Positions 1 to 14,466 of a stretch of 64,000 nt of DNA are shown in pieces (positions within the stretch are counted from its first letter, which is position 1; the number at the start of each line of letters is the position of its first letter). Origin of the DNA: Membranipora membranacea (Eukaryota; Bryozoa; Gymnolaemata; Cheilostomatida; Membraniporidae). The translations under genes were made by a program, and so were the position numbers. The DNA lies in contig OU612065.1 in NCBI GenBank assembly GCA_914767715.1, positions 7,626,001 to 7,690,000 on the forward strand, written 5' to 3'. The notes under the pieces were generated by a model, which ran no database searches, had not been told where the DNA came from, and was given only the letters and a program-made list of their open reading frames with translations.

Positions 1-196
1 TTTATATATGCCAGACCAGCCAAAGAGGTAGTTATTTAACTCATTTATTTAAGCTCTGGTCATTTGAAAAACTATATTTAACAGGATAACTAAGAACTAA
101 ATGCCAATACAGAGTTATCCACACATGCAAGGAAAAAAGACAACCTCCTGCTACATTTTTCAATGGATGACAGTATATTATATGAGGTGCTCTTAC

Positions 197-3100
197 CTGG
201 TAAATGATCTCCAGCGTGATCATAATCCTCCAAATAATCTTTGTTGTTTTGTTGATGATGTTCATTGGTATCTGTAGGTACTAAAACATCTTCATCATCG
301 TCATCATCGTCGTCATCACTCCCAAAATCTAATGACTCTGGCCATTCTCCATTCCATATTCCATCGGCATGATCCCTTTTATCGTGCATCTCCTTGTGCT
401 TAGAATGCTGATAATGTTCTGGTCTGTGGGCCACTTTTTCAACCTCTGAATGTGAGAGCTGATCATGATGGCTCTTTCTAGCTATCGCTGCGTGATGACT
501 TTCTTCACTATTCAGCTCCGGCTCCCCATCATTGTGAGTATGATGGAATGAGTTGTCACCGCTGTATGGGCGCTTCACAGCTGGACTATCTTTGAAATCG
601 TTTTCAATACTCATACTTTTTTTACTTGATTCAGACCAGAGATTGAGAAAACCATTAGAATTGATTGGCGCCTTTAGTGTGTCAGTGTGATACTGTTGTG
701 TGTGGACGTCATCATTATCCATGTGTTTGTGAGTCCCATTGTTTGGTATGATCGGTATATTGTCTGTATGCTGCCTTGCTGCTTGGTGATTAGTCTGATA
801 TTCTGCTGCATGGTCCGTTTCATGCTGATAATCTTCTTCCAAGCCGCCATCATTTGTCAGCCCTGCGTCTACAGAGTAATGCTCAGCAGTCTGTGGGTGC
901 TTAGGCCATGATCTAACGTCCACTATTTCGTCATGCTCATTTGTCCTTGCTATGGGATCTGGATTGTGGTGCCCTTGTTTGTGCTCGCCATTTTCACCAT
1001 AATGATTTTCTAAATCATTTTCATGTTCATAAGTCTCATGATCAAAGTTTGGATGAAACTCATGTATACCGTGACTATCTCTTTGGTGAAGATCTACTTT
1101 GGGAAGCTGCAGTAAACTATCCTGCAACGATTGAGAGAAAGTCATACGCATATTTCCGTAGAAAAGGTGAAGACGGGGGATAACTGGGGTAAGGGTAATT
1201 CTTCAGATATTGCCATGAATAAATACAAAAAATTACAAATCCAGGTCTTTTAGGATTATTGGAGTAATTTATTACTCATTATAGTCATTTCCACACAAGT
1301 GAGTGGAGGATGTATATATTTAGTAATTAGCTGGTTACCTCTATTTCCGAGTCCCTTCTCACATGATTCGGCTCATGCTCTCCTGTGATATGTTCTGATA
1401 GGTGTGGTGTTCTCACATAGATCTCATCATTTCCCTCTTTGTCACTGTGATGTTGTTTTTCTGTCTCCAAGTGATGACCTTCGTGGGTGTCTGTTATGTG
1501 GTTATTAGTGTCTATATACACACAAAAATTCATTTATTTTAAATACGTAATATCACAAATTAAGTTATACCAAATTAACCTATTGGATAAATTAGTCCAC
1601 ATATGCTGAAATCTAGAAATTGCCCTCCTTCGAAAAAAAGTAAGCATTTCGAAAATATTAACTCTGCTATGATATAGAAATATACATCAAGTTAGTCTGA
1701 GTACCACCCTAGCTAGACAGATAGTCTGAGTACCACTCTAGTATCACCAACCTTTGTTATGCTCCTCATGTAAGAATGGATGATCCAAGCCTTGCTCCTT
1801 TAAATGGAGGTTTGTTCTCTTATTTGGATTATAGATCACCGTACCATGATTATGGCTATCCATAACTGTCAATCTGTCGACATCATCATGCTGCAAATAG
1901 GGAGCTCTCAGAATATTAAACTTAAAAGCTTCTCCAGAAAACTCAAGTCTTAAAGGGTATAAACTATTGATTCAATGTGTTGTCATCATCAGTCTTCACA
2001 CCTGTTCGTTAAAGTGAAGAAAGCAGAAGAAAACATGATATGACAAACATACCTCCACATGTGGACCTTCCTTATGCTCTTCGTGTTGGTCATGGAGCAT
2101 CCTTTTCTTGTCCTCCAGATGTAGCTCTTGATCGTGTGGTTTGACGTGGTTCTGATGATTTATCTCATGAGGGTTCGGTGCATACTCAGTATCAACAACC
2201 TTGTGATGTAATATCCTGGTGTGAAGTAATGTCTGCTAAAAAGAAATTCCATTAGTTATCCCTTCCAGGATGAAAATTGTTGTTGAATTTTAAGTTTTGC
2301 TATGTCGCTAAATATTTTTACAGATCATTATCAGATTTTTGCAAATTTCTCAACAATAGATATGAAATAAATTAAAAAAACTAAATTCTTGGTTTTCTGT
2401 GAATGATTTTACCCTCTTTGACGCTCTATTTTAGAATTGCATATACATACATCCTGGTCTTTATGGTGATATGAGTAGTGATGCTTTTCATTATCATCTT
2501 CTGTATTGCCAGGACTTCTCTGCTCAATCTCACGATGCTAAATATTAAAGTTAAATGTTAAAAGTCATATAAACAGTCTAAGTGAAAGCCCGCATCTCAT
2601 TATCTACTCACCCTGGGCTCAAGTCAAAGAAAATCAAATCTTGGTTTTTTATGTCTAACTATTGTGAGACAGGGCCATAAACATATAAATACTAGAGTAT
2701 TTATAATATGTTTATGGGCAGGGCACTACCAGTAGTACTACAGCCAACGCATCATAAAGCGTGTGCACCTAATATACTACTATGTTATTTTATTCTAACA
2801 AGCAATCACCCTTCTAACATAATACCATTTAGACTCCTATATCACGGTTCCTACAACATTTTGTCGTGTTGTTGTGTATTTGCTACGCTACTTTATACTA
2901 TTAATATAAATATTATTATTACTTTATATTATATTATATTGAGGAAATGACCGGTTCAAGATAATTAGCCTTCATTTGAGTGTCTCCTACCTTCATAAGC
3001 CCTCCATGTTCAAGGTTCTCTCCGTCTGCAGGTATGTTTATATTGTCAATGTGTACAGATGCGGGTGATTTTACTGAGCTATTATTCACTTTCAGAGATG

Positions 3101-6100
3101 AAGTTGTTACACCACTGATGGTTGTGTTTGATGATGTTCCATTAGAAGCACTATTGTTTGAGCTCTTTGCTGTCACATGCGACTCACCTATAGCATCACC
3201 CGGAGCTGGACGAGCCTTCACTTTCTGAAAAGACAATTGGTAAGAATCTGATTTTAGCCCGGTTTTGTCTTGAATAAGTTTTTGATTGTGAAAATCTTGC
3301 AGCATTGCTTATAAAAGTCAAATACAACGGTTTTGGTTCATGTTACCGGCTTTTTTATTGCACTTGTTGCTAGTATGGTGGACTTCATCTTGTTTGGATG
3401 ATCAGATGTAGAAGAGCGGAGAGGAATGGGAGCGGTTACATGATGCTTAGCGTTGATATCTTCCCTTAGATGTGATTCATCTGCTTGTATGTGATCCAGC
3501 TTATCATGGAGTAGACCAGTTTCCTCTGCATACATCAACTATCATTCAAGTGAAAAAAATTTTATGCTTTAGACCATCATTTGGAAAGTATCCTGGTATC
3601 AAATCATACTGGGAGTGAGGTCACATCATCTGTGTCGGTAGTAGGAACAAAATTTCAAATCATAAAGGTCGACAGCATGGTCTTGTCATGCTGCCTCTTT
3701 TTTGTGTGCCACTTTGACAAGGCATACTCAGAAAGGGATATGTCAGAGGTCTCATTCTCTGAAAGGTGAAACTCTATTCTGAATTAGAAGACTATTGTCT
3801 CTCCGATATTATATTTAAAATGAACTTAAATGAACATATCATCAATTTATCTCCCAAAGGTTTTTCTGAAAAAACAGCATTTTTACTCATCTTTCACTTT
3901 GCTATGCAGACAATAAACTTATATCAATTATAAATAGTAATGGCATATAAACATAGTTTTAGCTTTATGGTTGCACTCTTTGAGAACATCCTGCGTGCAA
4001 CATAGACTCTGTAGAACAACCTACCTGTCTGACTAAGGCTACAATAAAGAGTCATATTTCGTTGTTCCAGTGACAAAGATAGCTTATGAACAGCTGCAAG
4101 CAGGCAAATTAATTGAAGCTGTTAAGACCTCAAAACACAAACGGGACGTTAAAAATCTTCTCATATAAGTCAGCACCTTAAATTTCTGAAATTGTTTCAG
4201 AGAAATTAAGGTAACCATTGTGAGATCAATCAAGAGACCAGGTTTGCCCAAAGACTATTTCTATCAGGTCTATTGGTTAACATCATCTTACATTAGTAAT
4301 AATTTAGATCCTGGTTTGGTTTCAACAATTCTCAGGCTTGTGGAGATGCGTAGAAATTCTAGAAAAAATGCAGTCATGTTTTAATCAGTTTTCATGATCG
4401 TAAAATCTTCATGTTTGCGCTCTTGTGTCAGCTCTTGAATATGGAATCTTACAAAGTATTTACAATCTTACTAGAAACCAGCTTGCTTATATAACTTACC
4501 TTGAAGAGTTGATCATGTGCACCTTTCTCGAGGTTTGGCAGAGGCCTGTTAGTATCGTGATGGAAGGCATTCTTATCATTAAGATATATATCTTTCCTGT
4601 TTTTGTAATGTATTTTCTTATCTATCTTTTCAGGAAGATGAGCAATCTTTTCCTTTATTCCGCTTTCCTCATCCTCAAGCTGTAATAAAGTCATGGCTTA
4701 GACCAAGGACTCCTTGCTTAGACTCAATACATACTATGACGGTAAGATCAGTCATTTATGCAATGTGTATGCTATCGGATCAGATCCAGACATATGTGTT
4801 GCTGAGTTCATAGATTCACTTTTAGAAAATAAAAAAGAACACAGCTAATAATCTCAGAAAACTAGGACTTACCTCCAACAGCATTGTGTCCCTGTTGGCC
4901 GTAAACTCAGGTAATGAGCTCTTTTTTATTTTTCCATCATGATGTTCTGGAAGTTTGATGTTGTAATGGTGTAACTCCTCTGATTTACTTAACACATGCT
5001 CATCATTAGCTTGACTTATGTGTCTATCTTTGTGATCATCCTTAGCTTCCTCTTTAGCTGCTTGGTTCAGTGCTACCTCTTTATTGTGCTGATTTTCTGT
5101 TTCAATGGTTTGATGATTGTCAACGGTATGATGAGGAGCATCAGAATAAAGGAATTCTGGGGTGTTGTAATATGACGGTATACCTGAAATTAAAGTAGGG
5201 TAATGATGTTATTGCTTGTTTTTAGCAAATTGTATTGACACTCCATCTGCAGCGATTTCTTATCATGAGGGAAATAAATATATTTAAGTTTTACAGTAGC
5301 CTTAAAATATACTGACTTTGCTTGTTCGTTAATGTTACGCATGTATTTATCATATCCGAATAGTTTATCGTCAGAAGTCAAATTCGATCAATTTTACCAG
5401 CAATATTCCAATTGTGAGTTGCCCTCTCATGATATGGTGATCTCAAAATTTAAAGAGCATACATTTTACCATACCTTTTGCTTCTACCTGTATCTCATCA
5501 TAATGATCCATCACGGCTCCCATTCTCTTCCCATGAGTCCTGCTAAAGTCATGAACAGACTGATGATGATCCACCTCTACCGGTTTCCCCTTATGCTGAC
5601 TGAAGTCAGGACTGAACACCATCTCATCATCATACTGCTGACCTGTTTTATACCTGACCTCTTCACCTGTGTGACCGTGTGCTTCATCATGGTGTAGCTG
5701 ATTAAACACAGGCCTCCCTGTAGATACGAACATGACAGTCCATGAGAGGTTACTTTAAAAATGTCAAATTGCCTGAATTTCTTGCCTATATTGATATTGA
5801 CCAGTACACAAAAAAAATTGCACCTATTCAGCTAAACGATAGAAACTAACCTCGTTTTTGCACTTCTCTTTTTTTCAGCTTATTCCCCATGCGAATTTTA
5901 TGCTGTAGCTTCAAAGTTCTTCGCCTTGGCCTTCCATGATCATTGTGTGGATGTGGATGTCCGACTCGAGGATGGACTGCGCCCCCATCTCCTGTAAAAT
6001 TTGCTCGTAATCAATTCTGTATAAAGTTTTCCCAATTATTAGTGAATGCAACACACTATGTTGTATTCACATATATTTTAAACAGAATCAAATGAGTTGA

Positions 6101-8191
6101 ACAGGCAGGGTATTGCAATTACCGCTACTTGATATGACATGATAACATCTGAATCAACGGTTGTGTGCTCACAGAAAACCAACGGGCAAATAACCCAATG
6201 AACAGGCTCCATTACTGTATACTGCATATGTGTGAGTACTCTGCTGCGATCAAGTATGGCATAACACTCCTCTCTGAGAAAGGTTTTTGGGATATGCTGC
6301 TAACTCTTTGCTCTGAGAGTCGGTAATATCATAATCTGTGGTTGTCTTCCCTTACTCAATAAAAAGACAACTCCGCATGTATTCAATTAACTTATGTCTC
6401 AAACTCCCCGGTGACACATACCTGGCCTCCCGACAAAGGACAATAATTCAGGAAAATCATTGGTTCCTGGGACAACAGGTAATGAAGCCTGTACAAGCAA
6501 AAGATTGAATTTCCCTTGAAGTTAATGGTGAATCTTAACTTTCCAAACAGCAGCTCACCGTGCAGCATCTGATTTTTGCGTAGTTCGTCTTCAATGTGCA
6601 TGGCTCCCTCTTCATGCTCAATTAGATTCAGCCAATCATTCGTTAGTTTGACAGATTCATGAATCTCATGGGGAACCTGATAGGAAGTTTCATGTGGTAC
6701 ATCGTGCTGTGGATGTGCTACATGGTCTAACAGTATCTCTTCATACCTATCTGACCTCCTAAAATATATTCCTAGGTTACTGAAAATATGGCTGTGGTTG
6801 ACATAATCACACTCAGATAGCATCAAAAACTGAGGGAGAGGTGGGAAGTTTTTTGTCAATAGATAGCTGATGGTCTCAGCTTTGCAGATAGAGTATTTGA
6901 AATCTTACTTGTTCCCGTCTACAGATTTTTGACTCTCTTCTGAATTGTTTGTTGGTAGCAATTCTTGTACACTTTCTGTTACAGGATTCAAAGTAGTCTC
7001 CTCTTTGGCGTTGCTATCGCCCTGTAGTGCCTTTCTTTGCTTTAACTTCTCAATCAATCGAAGTAATACCATGTCTACAATGTCTTCCGATGAGCCTGTG
7101 TGGTTAAAAGGCATACACAATATGTTGCAATCAGATGTAAACATGGAGATGAGTATTTGATTGACTTAAATTGAAGTTACCAAGTACAAAATTGTAACAT
7201 CTTTTGTTTGTATATTAAAATCACAATAGAAAGTCTTAGTAAGTTTAGTGTAGAGTTTAGTCACCTTTCTCATTGGGTGTTGCAATCATCCGAGATAAGA
7301 GATTCAAGAGTCTAATGCTGATCTGTTTTTGGTGTTTTGTTGCCAAATTAGGATTGTAGTAAGAACTAGCGATGTACTGCCCATGACGACCATACTTCAG
7401 AATTCTCTTGAGAGGCGAAAGTTTTTCTACCAAGAAAGTAGAGAGCCAAAGGTCTTCTGCAGTTAAGGCAAATCGTGTGGTAGAATTCCAAAGTGTTGGT
7501 GCAAATAGGGCAACAAACCATTCGTTCTTCTTTGATAACAGTTATGATATTTTGTTATATACTCTGAACTTTTCAGATCATTTAGGAAACCTGCCAAAGC
7601 AAGCTGAGCAAAAAACAGATTGTGACCAAAGAGATAAGCTTGAGGGCATGACGGGTCCATCATTCATATTGCTTTGCTCTCACCCTTACCATAATCAATA
7701 TCAGGCGATTTGTCATCTATTGTTTCCTCCTGATCACTCCATGGCTCATTGATATCTTCACTGAGGTCATCGTCATGCTTACCTTCACTTGTCTCTTCAT
7801 CAGTCGTCTTCAATTTGATTCCATTATCTTTGTTATCTCCCTCCACGTCACCAAGCGGCAAATCTGATGGGCGTCAAAAACAATACGTCTTCAGGAGCTA
7901 AATTGTTATCATGGAATCAGCAATGAATCAATTAACTGGGTTGGTGTTTGGCTGTGAAAACATCCGCTCATTTCGTAAATAGGATTTACAAGTCTTCCTC
8001 TATTCACATATCACGCAAAAATGAAAATCATATCTTTTTTTACCTGTCCGTGAATGGTTGATATCTTTTGTGTGTAGGACAACCACCAGCGCTATCGATC
8101 CGGCAAACAGCAGAGCTAACACTACCAGGGCACAAATAATACACGCCGTCTCTCCCTTCCCATCACCCAGTTTTGACTTTATTGCCATCAT
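197..8191 (-). CDS. Large His/Asp/Glu-rich type II membrane protein, 3' end outside window
   Basis: I do not recognise the family. Exons in transcript order: 8191-8044, 7863-7690, 7456-7265, 7095-6909, 6758-6559, 5991-5851, 5717-5475, 5183-4873, 4679-4500, 3523-3347, 3224-2991, 2537-2451, 2235-2053, 1890-1752, 1511-1339, 1121-197. All have AG/GT borders and phases match at every joint, giving about 1231 codons before the last donor at 196, so the gene continues left. The N-terminus has about 15 polar residues and then one strongly hydrophobic segment (about residues 17-40, ACIICALVVLALLFAGSIAL) with no cleavage site seen, as in a signal-anchored type II protein. Exons 3-4 (about 110-190) look like a small ordered domain (YGRHGQYIASSYYNPN); the rest is low complexity, dominated by His, Asp and Glu with many HH and DH pairs and a run of eight Asp near the visible end. 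Metal or calcium binding is plausible. It could also be the stem of a lumenal enzyme whose catalytic domain lies off-window. The exon 10 acceptor is ambiguous by 2 nt. Confidence 0.75.
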
Positions 8192-11100
8192 CTTGCAGGC
8201 AATTCAATCAACAATACAACGGAAGGTAATTATTTTTTGTAAAAAGCTGTTTGTAAAACAGAGTAATATGCATCATGTTGACAATGTGGCAATAATAAGC
8301 ATCTTTTTAATAGACACAAGGCGTTGCATTATCTATTTCTGCATATGGGTGTAACGTCTGTAACGAGCTCGCTGATTATTCGGCCTACATTATATATTTA
8401 GACCAAGCAGAGCAAAGCTCAAGAGACCAATAGTCCCTGACCGGGTCAAAAAACTGTAAAACTTTTGTAAAATGACACAGATTGATTATTGAATCAAGGT
8501 GAGTTTTAAGATGTATCCCAATAGCATGAAAGCTATGCACTATAGTTAGACAGGATCTGTTATAGCTTTTATTTGAACAGGGTCAATTTTTAAGCGATTG
8601 TAGCTGCTGATTTCTCCGGGATAAAGATTTTATCTCTGGCATTGTCCATGAAAATCAAAAACATATCTTGGTGATTTTCATCGCAACACCCTGATGGGAA
8701 ATTAACCAAACACTTCATGTACGTTAATAAAAGTGTTTTTGAAGAAGTTCTATGATGCAATGATAAAACCACTCACTCACACACATAAAAATACTCATTT
8801 TCTCTACAAAACATGTAAAAAGCTGTGTGTTAAATGATGTGAAGCTAATTTATTTAGGAACATCAAGACACCATTAAATTGAGATTCATTCAATTTATCA
8901 CAGTTTTCACACAACATAAAGATTAAGATTTCATTTTTATTGAGTTGGCTAGGTATAAAAACCTTGTTTAAACTATTTCGGTCCCTTAGATCTTGGCCAG
9001 ATAGTTTTTGAAGTTGATTCATGATAAGCAAATTTGTGCCCTTTATGTGACCACCTGAGGGGAATTCTTCGGTGAACCTTCTAATATTAGAGCTATAATT
9101 TATTCCGACTTAGGTGGGGATAACTCCTGTGGTGTCTGATGTTAAGAACCTAAATTGCCAATCTTATGTCAGCCATATCTCCACTCCACTAGAAATTGGG
9201 CCAGAAAGCTTTTCATGCGATCGATTCCAGAATTAATATCCATATATCGGCAAAAATTGGCATCATAGTATTTTAGGAAGCAGACTAATACAAAGAGCAA
9301 TAAACATAGATTTTTTAATGAAATTTATGTAAAATAATGAAGCTACCAACCATGTTCATTCAACAGTATAATGTGTGAATTACCAGATTTAAAATGAATG
9401 GCTAACTAACCCCTAAGGTATATTATGGAAATATTTGCATTTCTAATATGCGCAAATATTTTAATCTGTTACCGTATTTGGGTAGAATATTTTTGGAATA
9501 CATTGATGATAAATGCTTTGACCTCTCAATTATCCGGTCAGATCAAAGTGAAAACTGCCCAACTATGCTACACAACATAGTTCATCTATTATTATATGCA
9601 GTTGTAACCTTTTTATGATTCTATACTGTGCAGGGTTGGTGATAATAACTTTTTTGCATGACTGAGGAATTTATAATTCAACTAGAATTCCCTAACCTAG
9701 CACCAGTATAAATACACAGCTGCCAATCTTAATTTGACTCGACATGCAAATTGCTTATGTAGAAATTTGCTTGCAGCGATCGCAGTATAAAGAGACTCAG
9801 TTAATTTAACAATGCCAAGCTGTATCTGCGCTTTTCCTTTCCCCGTTTTGCCCAGATGTTAAAACAATAATGTCACAGCTTCCAATAAAAAGCCACTTTT
9901 GTTTTTAAAAAGATTGACAAATTTATCTATAGCAGAAAAAAATCAATGTCATACCTTTACTACCATCATCTTTCTACCAAATATTTTCATGGCCTACTAT
10001 GAAATAGTGTGAAAAACCCATAAGGTCACATGAATGATCAAACCTACAAGAGATTTAGGTTAGATCACATGGTCTTATGGAAGAATCGGTTTTTATTCCA
10101 TACCCGAAGTAAAAATAATAGAGATTTTCTAGCTCTTGTAATACCATTGACTATTGGATGAAGTCAAGAGTTAGTGGGCTAAGGAGTAATTACTACCCAT
10201 GCCGTGTAACCAACTAACTAAACTAACCTATTGACCTTCCCCTAGGCCTAATCTTTCAATAGTTTGTTTCAATAAAGATAAGATTAGCGAGATAATTGGG
10301 GGCGGATATGATCAGTCAATAAAGGACCAGCTGCCTCAGCAGCGCCAGCAAGGAGAAGTAGAAAAGTATGTGATGATAAATAAATTCCTGCTTAGGATAG
10401 CCATGAAAGATTATTTTATTATTCTCGGTGATAATAAATGGTTTATGTGTAATATTTTGGCATGCCGCTCATGCAAAGTATGTTAATAATAGCTTTATAC
10501 TTCTCAGAAACACATGAATTTGTTTGAGTATGAATGGTCCTTTAGTACTGAGAATTCCTAATATAAGTGAATATATCACAATAATTACATAACCCAGTTA
10601 TTAAATATCAAAGATTCTAAATATTTACATGCTTTGTTATTTCCTACTACATCCATAAAAATAATAATAATAATTTTTTTAACTTTTTCTCCCATATGAG
10701 TTGCAGTGATAAAAAACATTCTTGTTAAAAATTGTATGAAGTAATATATAATACTAAATGTTTCATAATGGAAATTTTAAATGAATTACATGCTTTTTGA
10801 AAAGGGTTAAATGTGTTTGCATGACGATTTCACTTACTCAACAGATTTTGAGAGTGATTTCAGATTAACTCTGCCCATGATATTCTGTACTTGCGCAAAC
10901 TGCCAATCCTTTTGTCATGTGATCATCGCTGGCGCCTACTCCATCACATTACATAACCAGGATAATCATATATTATGTTTCTCCTAAATTGTTAAGATGC
11001 AAGTTTTGCCGAAACCTTATTGATATTAACCAGTGCCTGACCCGCCCCCCAAAAGAGTAAGGTACTGACTAGATGATTTTATGTATGTTTGTATTTATGT

Positions 11101-14100
11101 ACGTGACCATGTGTGGTGAGGAAGTATGGAATTGACCTTAATAACATTTGAAACTCAGATAGCTAATTGCATGTTATCGCATGATATATTTAGCATGGTC
11201 ATGATTTAGCATGAGTAAGCGGAGAACTTTGTTCAGGCTAGAAATATTTTTGTCATGAGAGGTTTCCTCCCTCTAGTTCCAGTCACAGTCCTCTCTCTAG
11301 TTCCAGTCACAATGTAGATCCTGGATCATCCGAAATAAGAAATCCAGGTGAGACGCTTCTCGCTGCAAATATTGACTGCCTATAAATATCTGAGACGAAG
11401 TGTTAATTAAGTAATTAATTAATCAACAGCTTGTGCATAGGAAGATGACTATCATAAATCTTTTATTTCCGCAGGATCACAACATGGCTGAAATCTTTTT
11501 GTCCATTGTCTCCGTTATAATCGTCCTATTCTGATTGCCTGGCAATAAATAGCCAGTTATTTATTTTTTGATGGTCTAATGACCTGTACTCAATCTTTTT
11601 ATGGGAAGATCCTGATTTTATCGGCTACCTGAGCTGAACATGCATTTAATACCTTTGTGGGATTGCCATGGAAAGTAATCTTTGCTTCAGCAAGTTAATG
11701 ATCCAAGGGGCAAGATCAATTTCATTTCCATTGAGGATTCGGCTTAAAATAGACCGTATATCTGAGGTAATTAGCTACGCTCAAGAGTTTTCTTTTTGGT
11801 AAGATAGCTTGAGAAATTCAAGCGTGAGCTGGATGAAGCTTTCAAGATCCATTTTGACTTATACGTCAAAGGTGCGGCCACTAGAAATGACAGCACTTTT
11901 TCGAGTGACCTTAGAATATCCGAAATTGAGCGAGCAAAATCAAGTAGGTGACCTGAAGCCTTTCTTTGCAATGGAGTTTTCACATTATGGAAACTATTCG
12001 GGATAATCGCCTCTTGAGAGGCCAAATATCTCCATTAATAGTAAAGTGACAGAATCAATTTATCTTTATACGCAGTCGCTCGCCCTCGAGTAACTTTCAC
12101 TGTGACCAGGAGTGCATAGTAGCGCACTCCAGCTGCATTAAGTAACTGATAATATTCAAAACAAAAATTCAATTGGCCCACAGCGGCAGGATAAGCCAGT
12201 AATCTATTTACTCTACTGGTATTCCGTATCTGTGATGATGAAGTGTTCATGCTCCGCTTGTTTGTGTAGATTCTGATTGGTGCAGCTATCGTGATTGTAA
12301 GGTTGGCAAGGTGATTTGTAAAGATGAAAATAATGGTTATGTTGCCAGTTTCTTTCAAACATACAATCAACATATAACTATGATTGATAGATCAAATGGT
12401 CATCATTCACATTCAGACTGCATCAGGCGCTACTGATTCAAAGAGATCTTCTTCTAATTCGCAAAGGAACTTATCAGTCAGAAAAATACTATTGACTTCG
12501 ATCTGCGATAACTTGTGGTAAGTTACCCCAGACTGTTGGCCTCTCTTAGACGTGATTAAATCATAAATCAACCTAATTTCATCTTCTATCATCTTTCAGA
12601 TTTTAAAACATGATAATTTTCAGAATAAATCTTATTCTCCGTACTCTTTTAGAACTTGTTGCTGTTTCAAGCACAAATAGTTTTTGCTGATCGAGTTATC
12701 GAAACCCGGCAAAATCCATGATCACAACTGGGTGTGAGTTCTAATTTTTGCTCAATGGACAACAGTACTTATAAATAAAGGCTAATTAGTGAAATAAGCC
12801 CTTAAAATCAGATTACTTATGAAGGAACGATGCTCTGGGATTGCCCAGTGGAGTTCGCAATCTTATTAATTACAGTAATAAAATTGGTTTGTTGTTTTTT
12901 AATGTCAGACATTGATAGAAAGTTGCATCTCTTTGATGTGCAGCCCTTCTTCGTGTGATGACGCTGACTCAATAACAATACTTTGGATATAGCCATAAGG
13001 TTTTCACAATCCTCAAACTTTGGTCAAATAACAATTAACACATTTGACGCTTCATCTTGTGTCTATTTGGAGTAACTTTATCAGCAGGTATCCTTCGACA
13101 TTCAAGGTTTGTTTACATCCTTTTTAAATGATAATGGGATGGGTTTCTACACTTTACAACAGGGGTTTTCATTTACGTTTCAAAATGATCATGCTATCAT
13201 AACCATTTGATTATGCTTGTCATTTTGATACTTATTATCCAATTTGTGTACTTTCACTTTCCACTGTGAGATTGTACAGAATTGTGATTATTTCCGACCC
13301 TCATCGATTATTTTAAGTTGTAGGGTATCTCTAACAGAATGATTTGTAGGCAGTAGGCACTTTAGATCAAATTCCTCCGGTGAAATTATGTGTTTCCAAC
13401 TCGGCAGTTCATATCAATAACAAAACGATTTTTGGAGAGAAATTTTGGTTGGTAAAGTTTAAGTGATCAAATTTTGCCTGGGTTGCTGGTAGTGGCATTC
13501 AGGGGAGGTGTTGGTTGACAATAGATTTCCACTATCAATGTTCTGGGAAATGCTTGAGCTTGTGCGTGTTGGTATTAACATGTCCCTCCGAACACACAAG
13601 CCATGATTCTGGCAGCTGGTACTTGATCTACCAAATCAAAAACGTTTTTTTCAAATTGCTCTTTGATCAGATCCAACCTTCCCCCTAGCCAGATAAAGAA
13701 GAAGACAATTTTATGTCGGCACCATTGCCAATACTTTTGTTTGCCAATTCTTAAAAAACAACGATATAAGAAATTATTTGCTGGTATCATCTCTATACTA
13801 ATATAATTAATTTATGAAGAATATGATTTACCTGAGAGCATGTGGGTGGAAGTGAAAGTGGTATATCATCTCGATACGAATCAAGGGTTTTCAACTTTAT
13901 TTTTAGCTTCAACTTTTGGCAAAGCTCAGCTAACCTTTGAAAAAATTTGATTAGGAGTTATTATGCAAGGACCAGACTACAATTAAAATACTGGTAGTGG
14001 TGACAAAAAGTTGCTTAAAGACAGTAAGAACGTGGATTTCATCTTCTAGCCATATGCTGGATTATAATCTGTTCTGAGTATATATACCACTGCTAAATAA

Positions 14101-14438
14101 CATAACCGTGACATAATTTCCACCGATTATATTCTCCATTCTACCAATATGTTTGCTGCCTGTTTCTACAGGGTCACAACTTTAAGTAAGGATGTTAGCC
14201 ATTTGTTTCTGATAGAACCCTCTGCAACTTGAGGTGAACACATTCTCAGATTTGAGGGTTTGCCGACGCTTGCTCTGACAGCCTGCATTATTAATTATTT
14301 TCATATTCAGCTCATAATCAGCAACTGCTGCTATACATTTTGCATATTTTAAAATGTTACTAGCCTAGTTTTGATTGATTTGCCTTTTGTTGATGCTTTT
14401 GGTGGCAGACTTAACCAAACCCATTTCCTTATTTTTAG
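8192..14438. other. Intergenic spacer, no supported gene
   Basis: AT-rich sequence between the 5' end of the His-rich gene (minus) and the GPCR (plus). Only short ORFs without splice support or domain content are present, the longest being 112 codons on minus at 12035-12373. There is a short imperfect tandem (about 17 bp, CTCTAGTTCCAGTCACA) at 11271-11311. The two genes diverge here, so their promoters should lie near 8.2-8.5 kb and somewhere 5' of 14.4 kb; I see no diagnostic promoter motif. Confidence 0.6.
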
Positions 14439-14466
14439 GTTCAAAGGCAGCTGATGCTCAGCAGCG

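Noticed and set aside
3675-3770. Extra minus-strand exon of the His-rich gene
   Set aside because: One frame reads plausibly (SENETSDISLSEYALSKW) and has an acceptor, but no good donor before its stop and its phase does not fit the neighbouring exons; could be an alternative last exon.
12035-12373. 112-codon minus-strand ORF in the long spacer
   Set aside because: No recognisable domain, no splice partners with compatible phase, and composition like the surrounding DNA.
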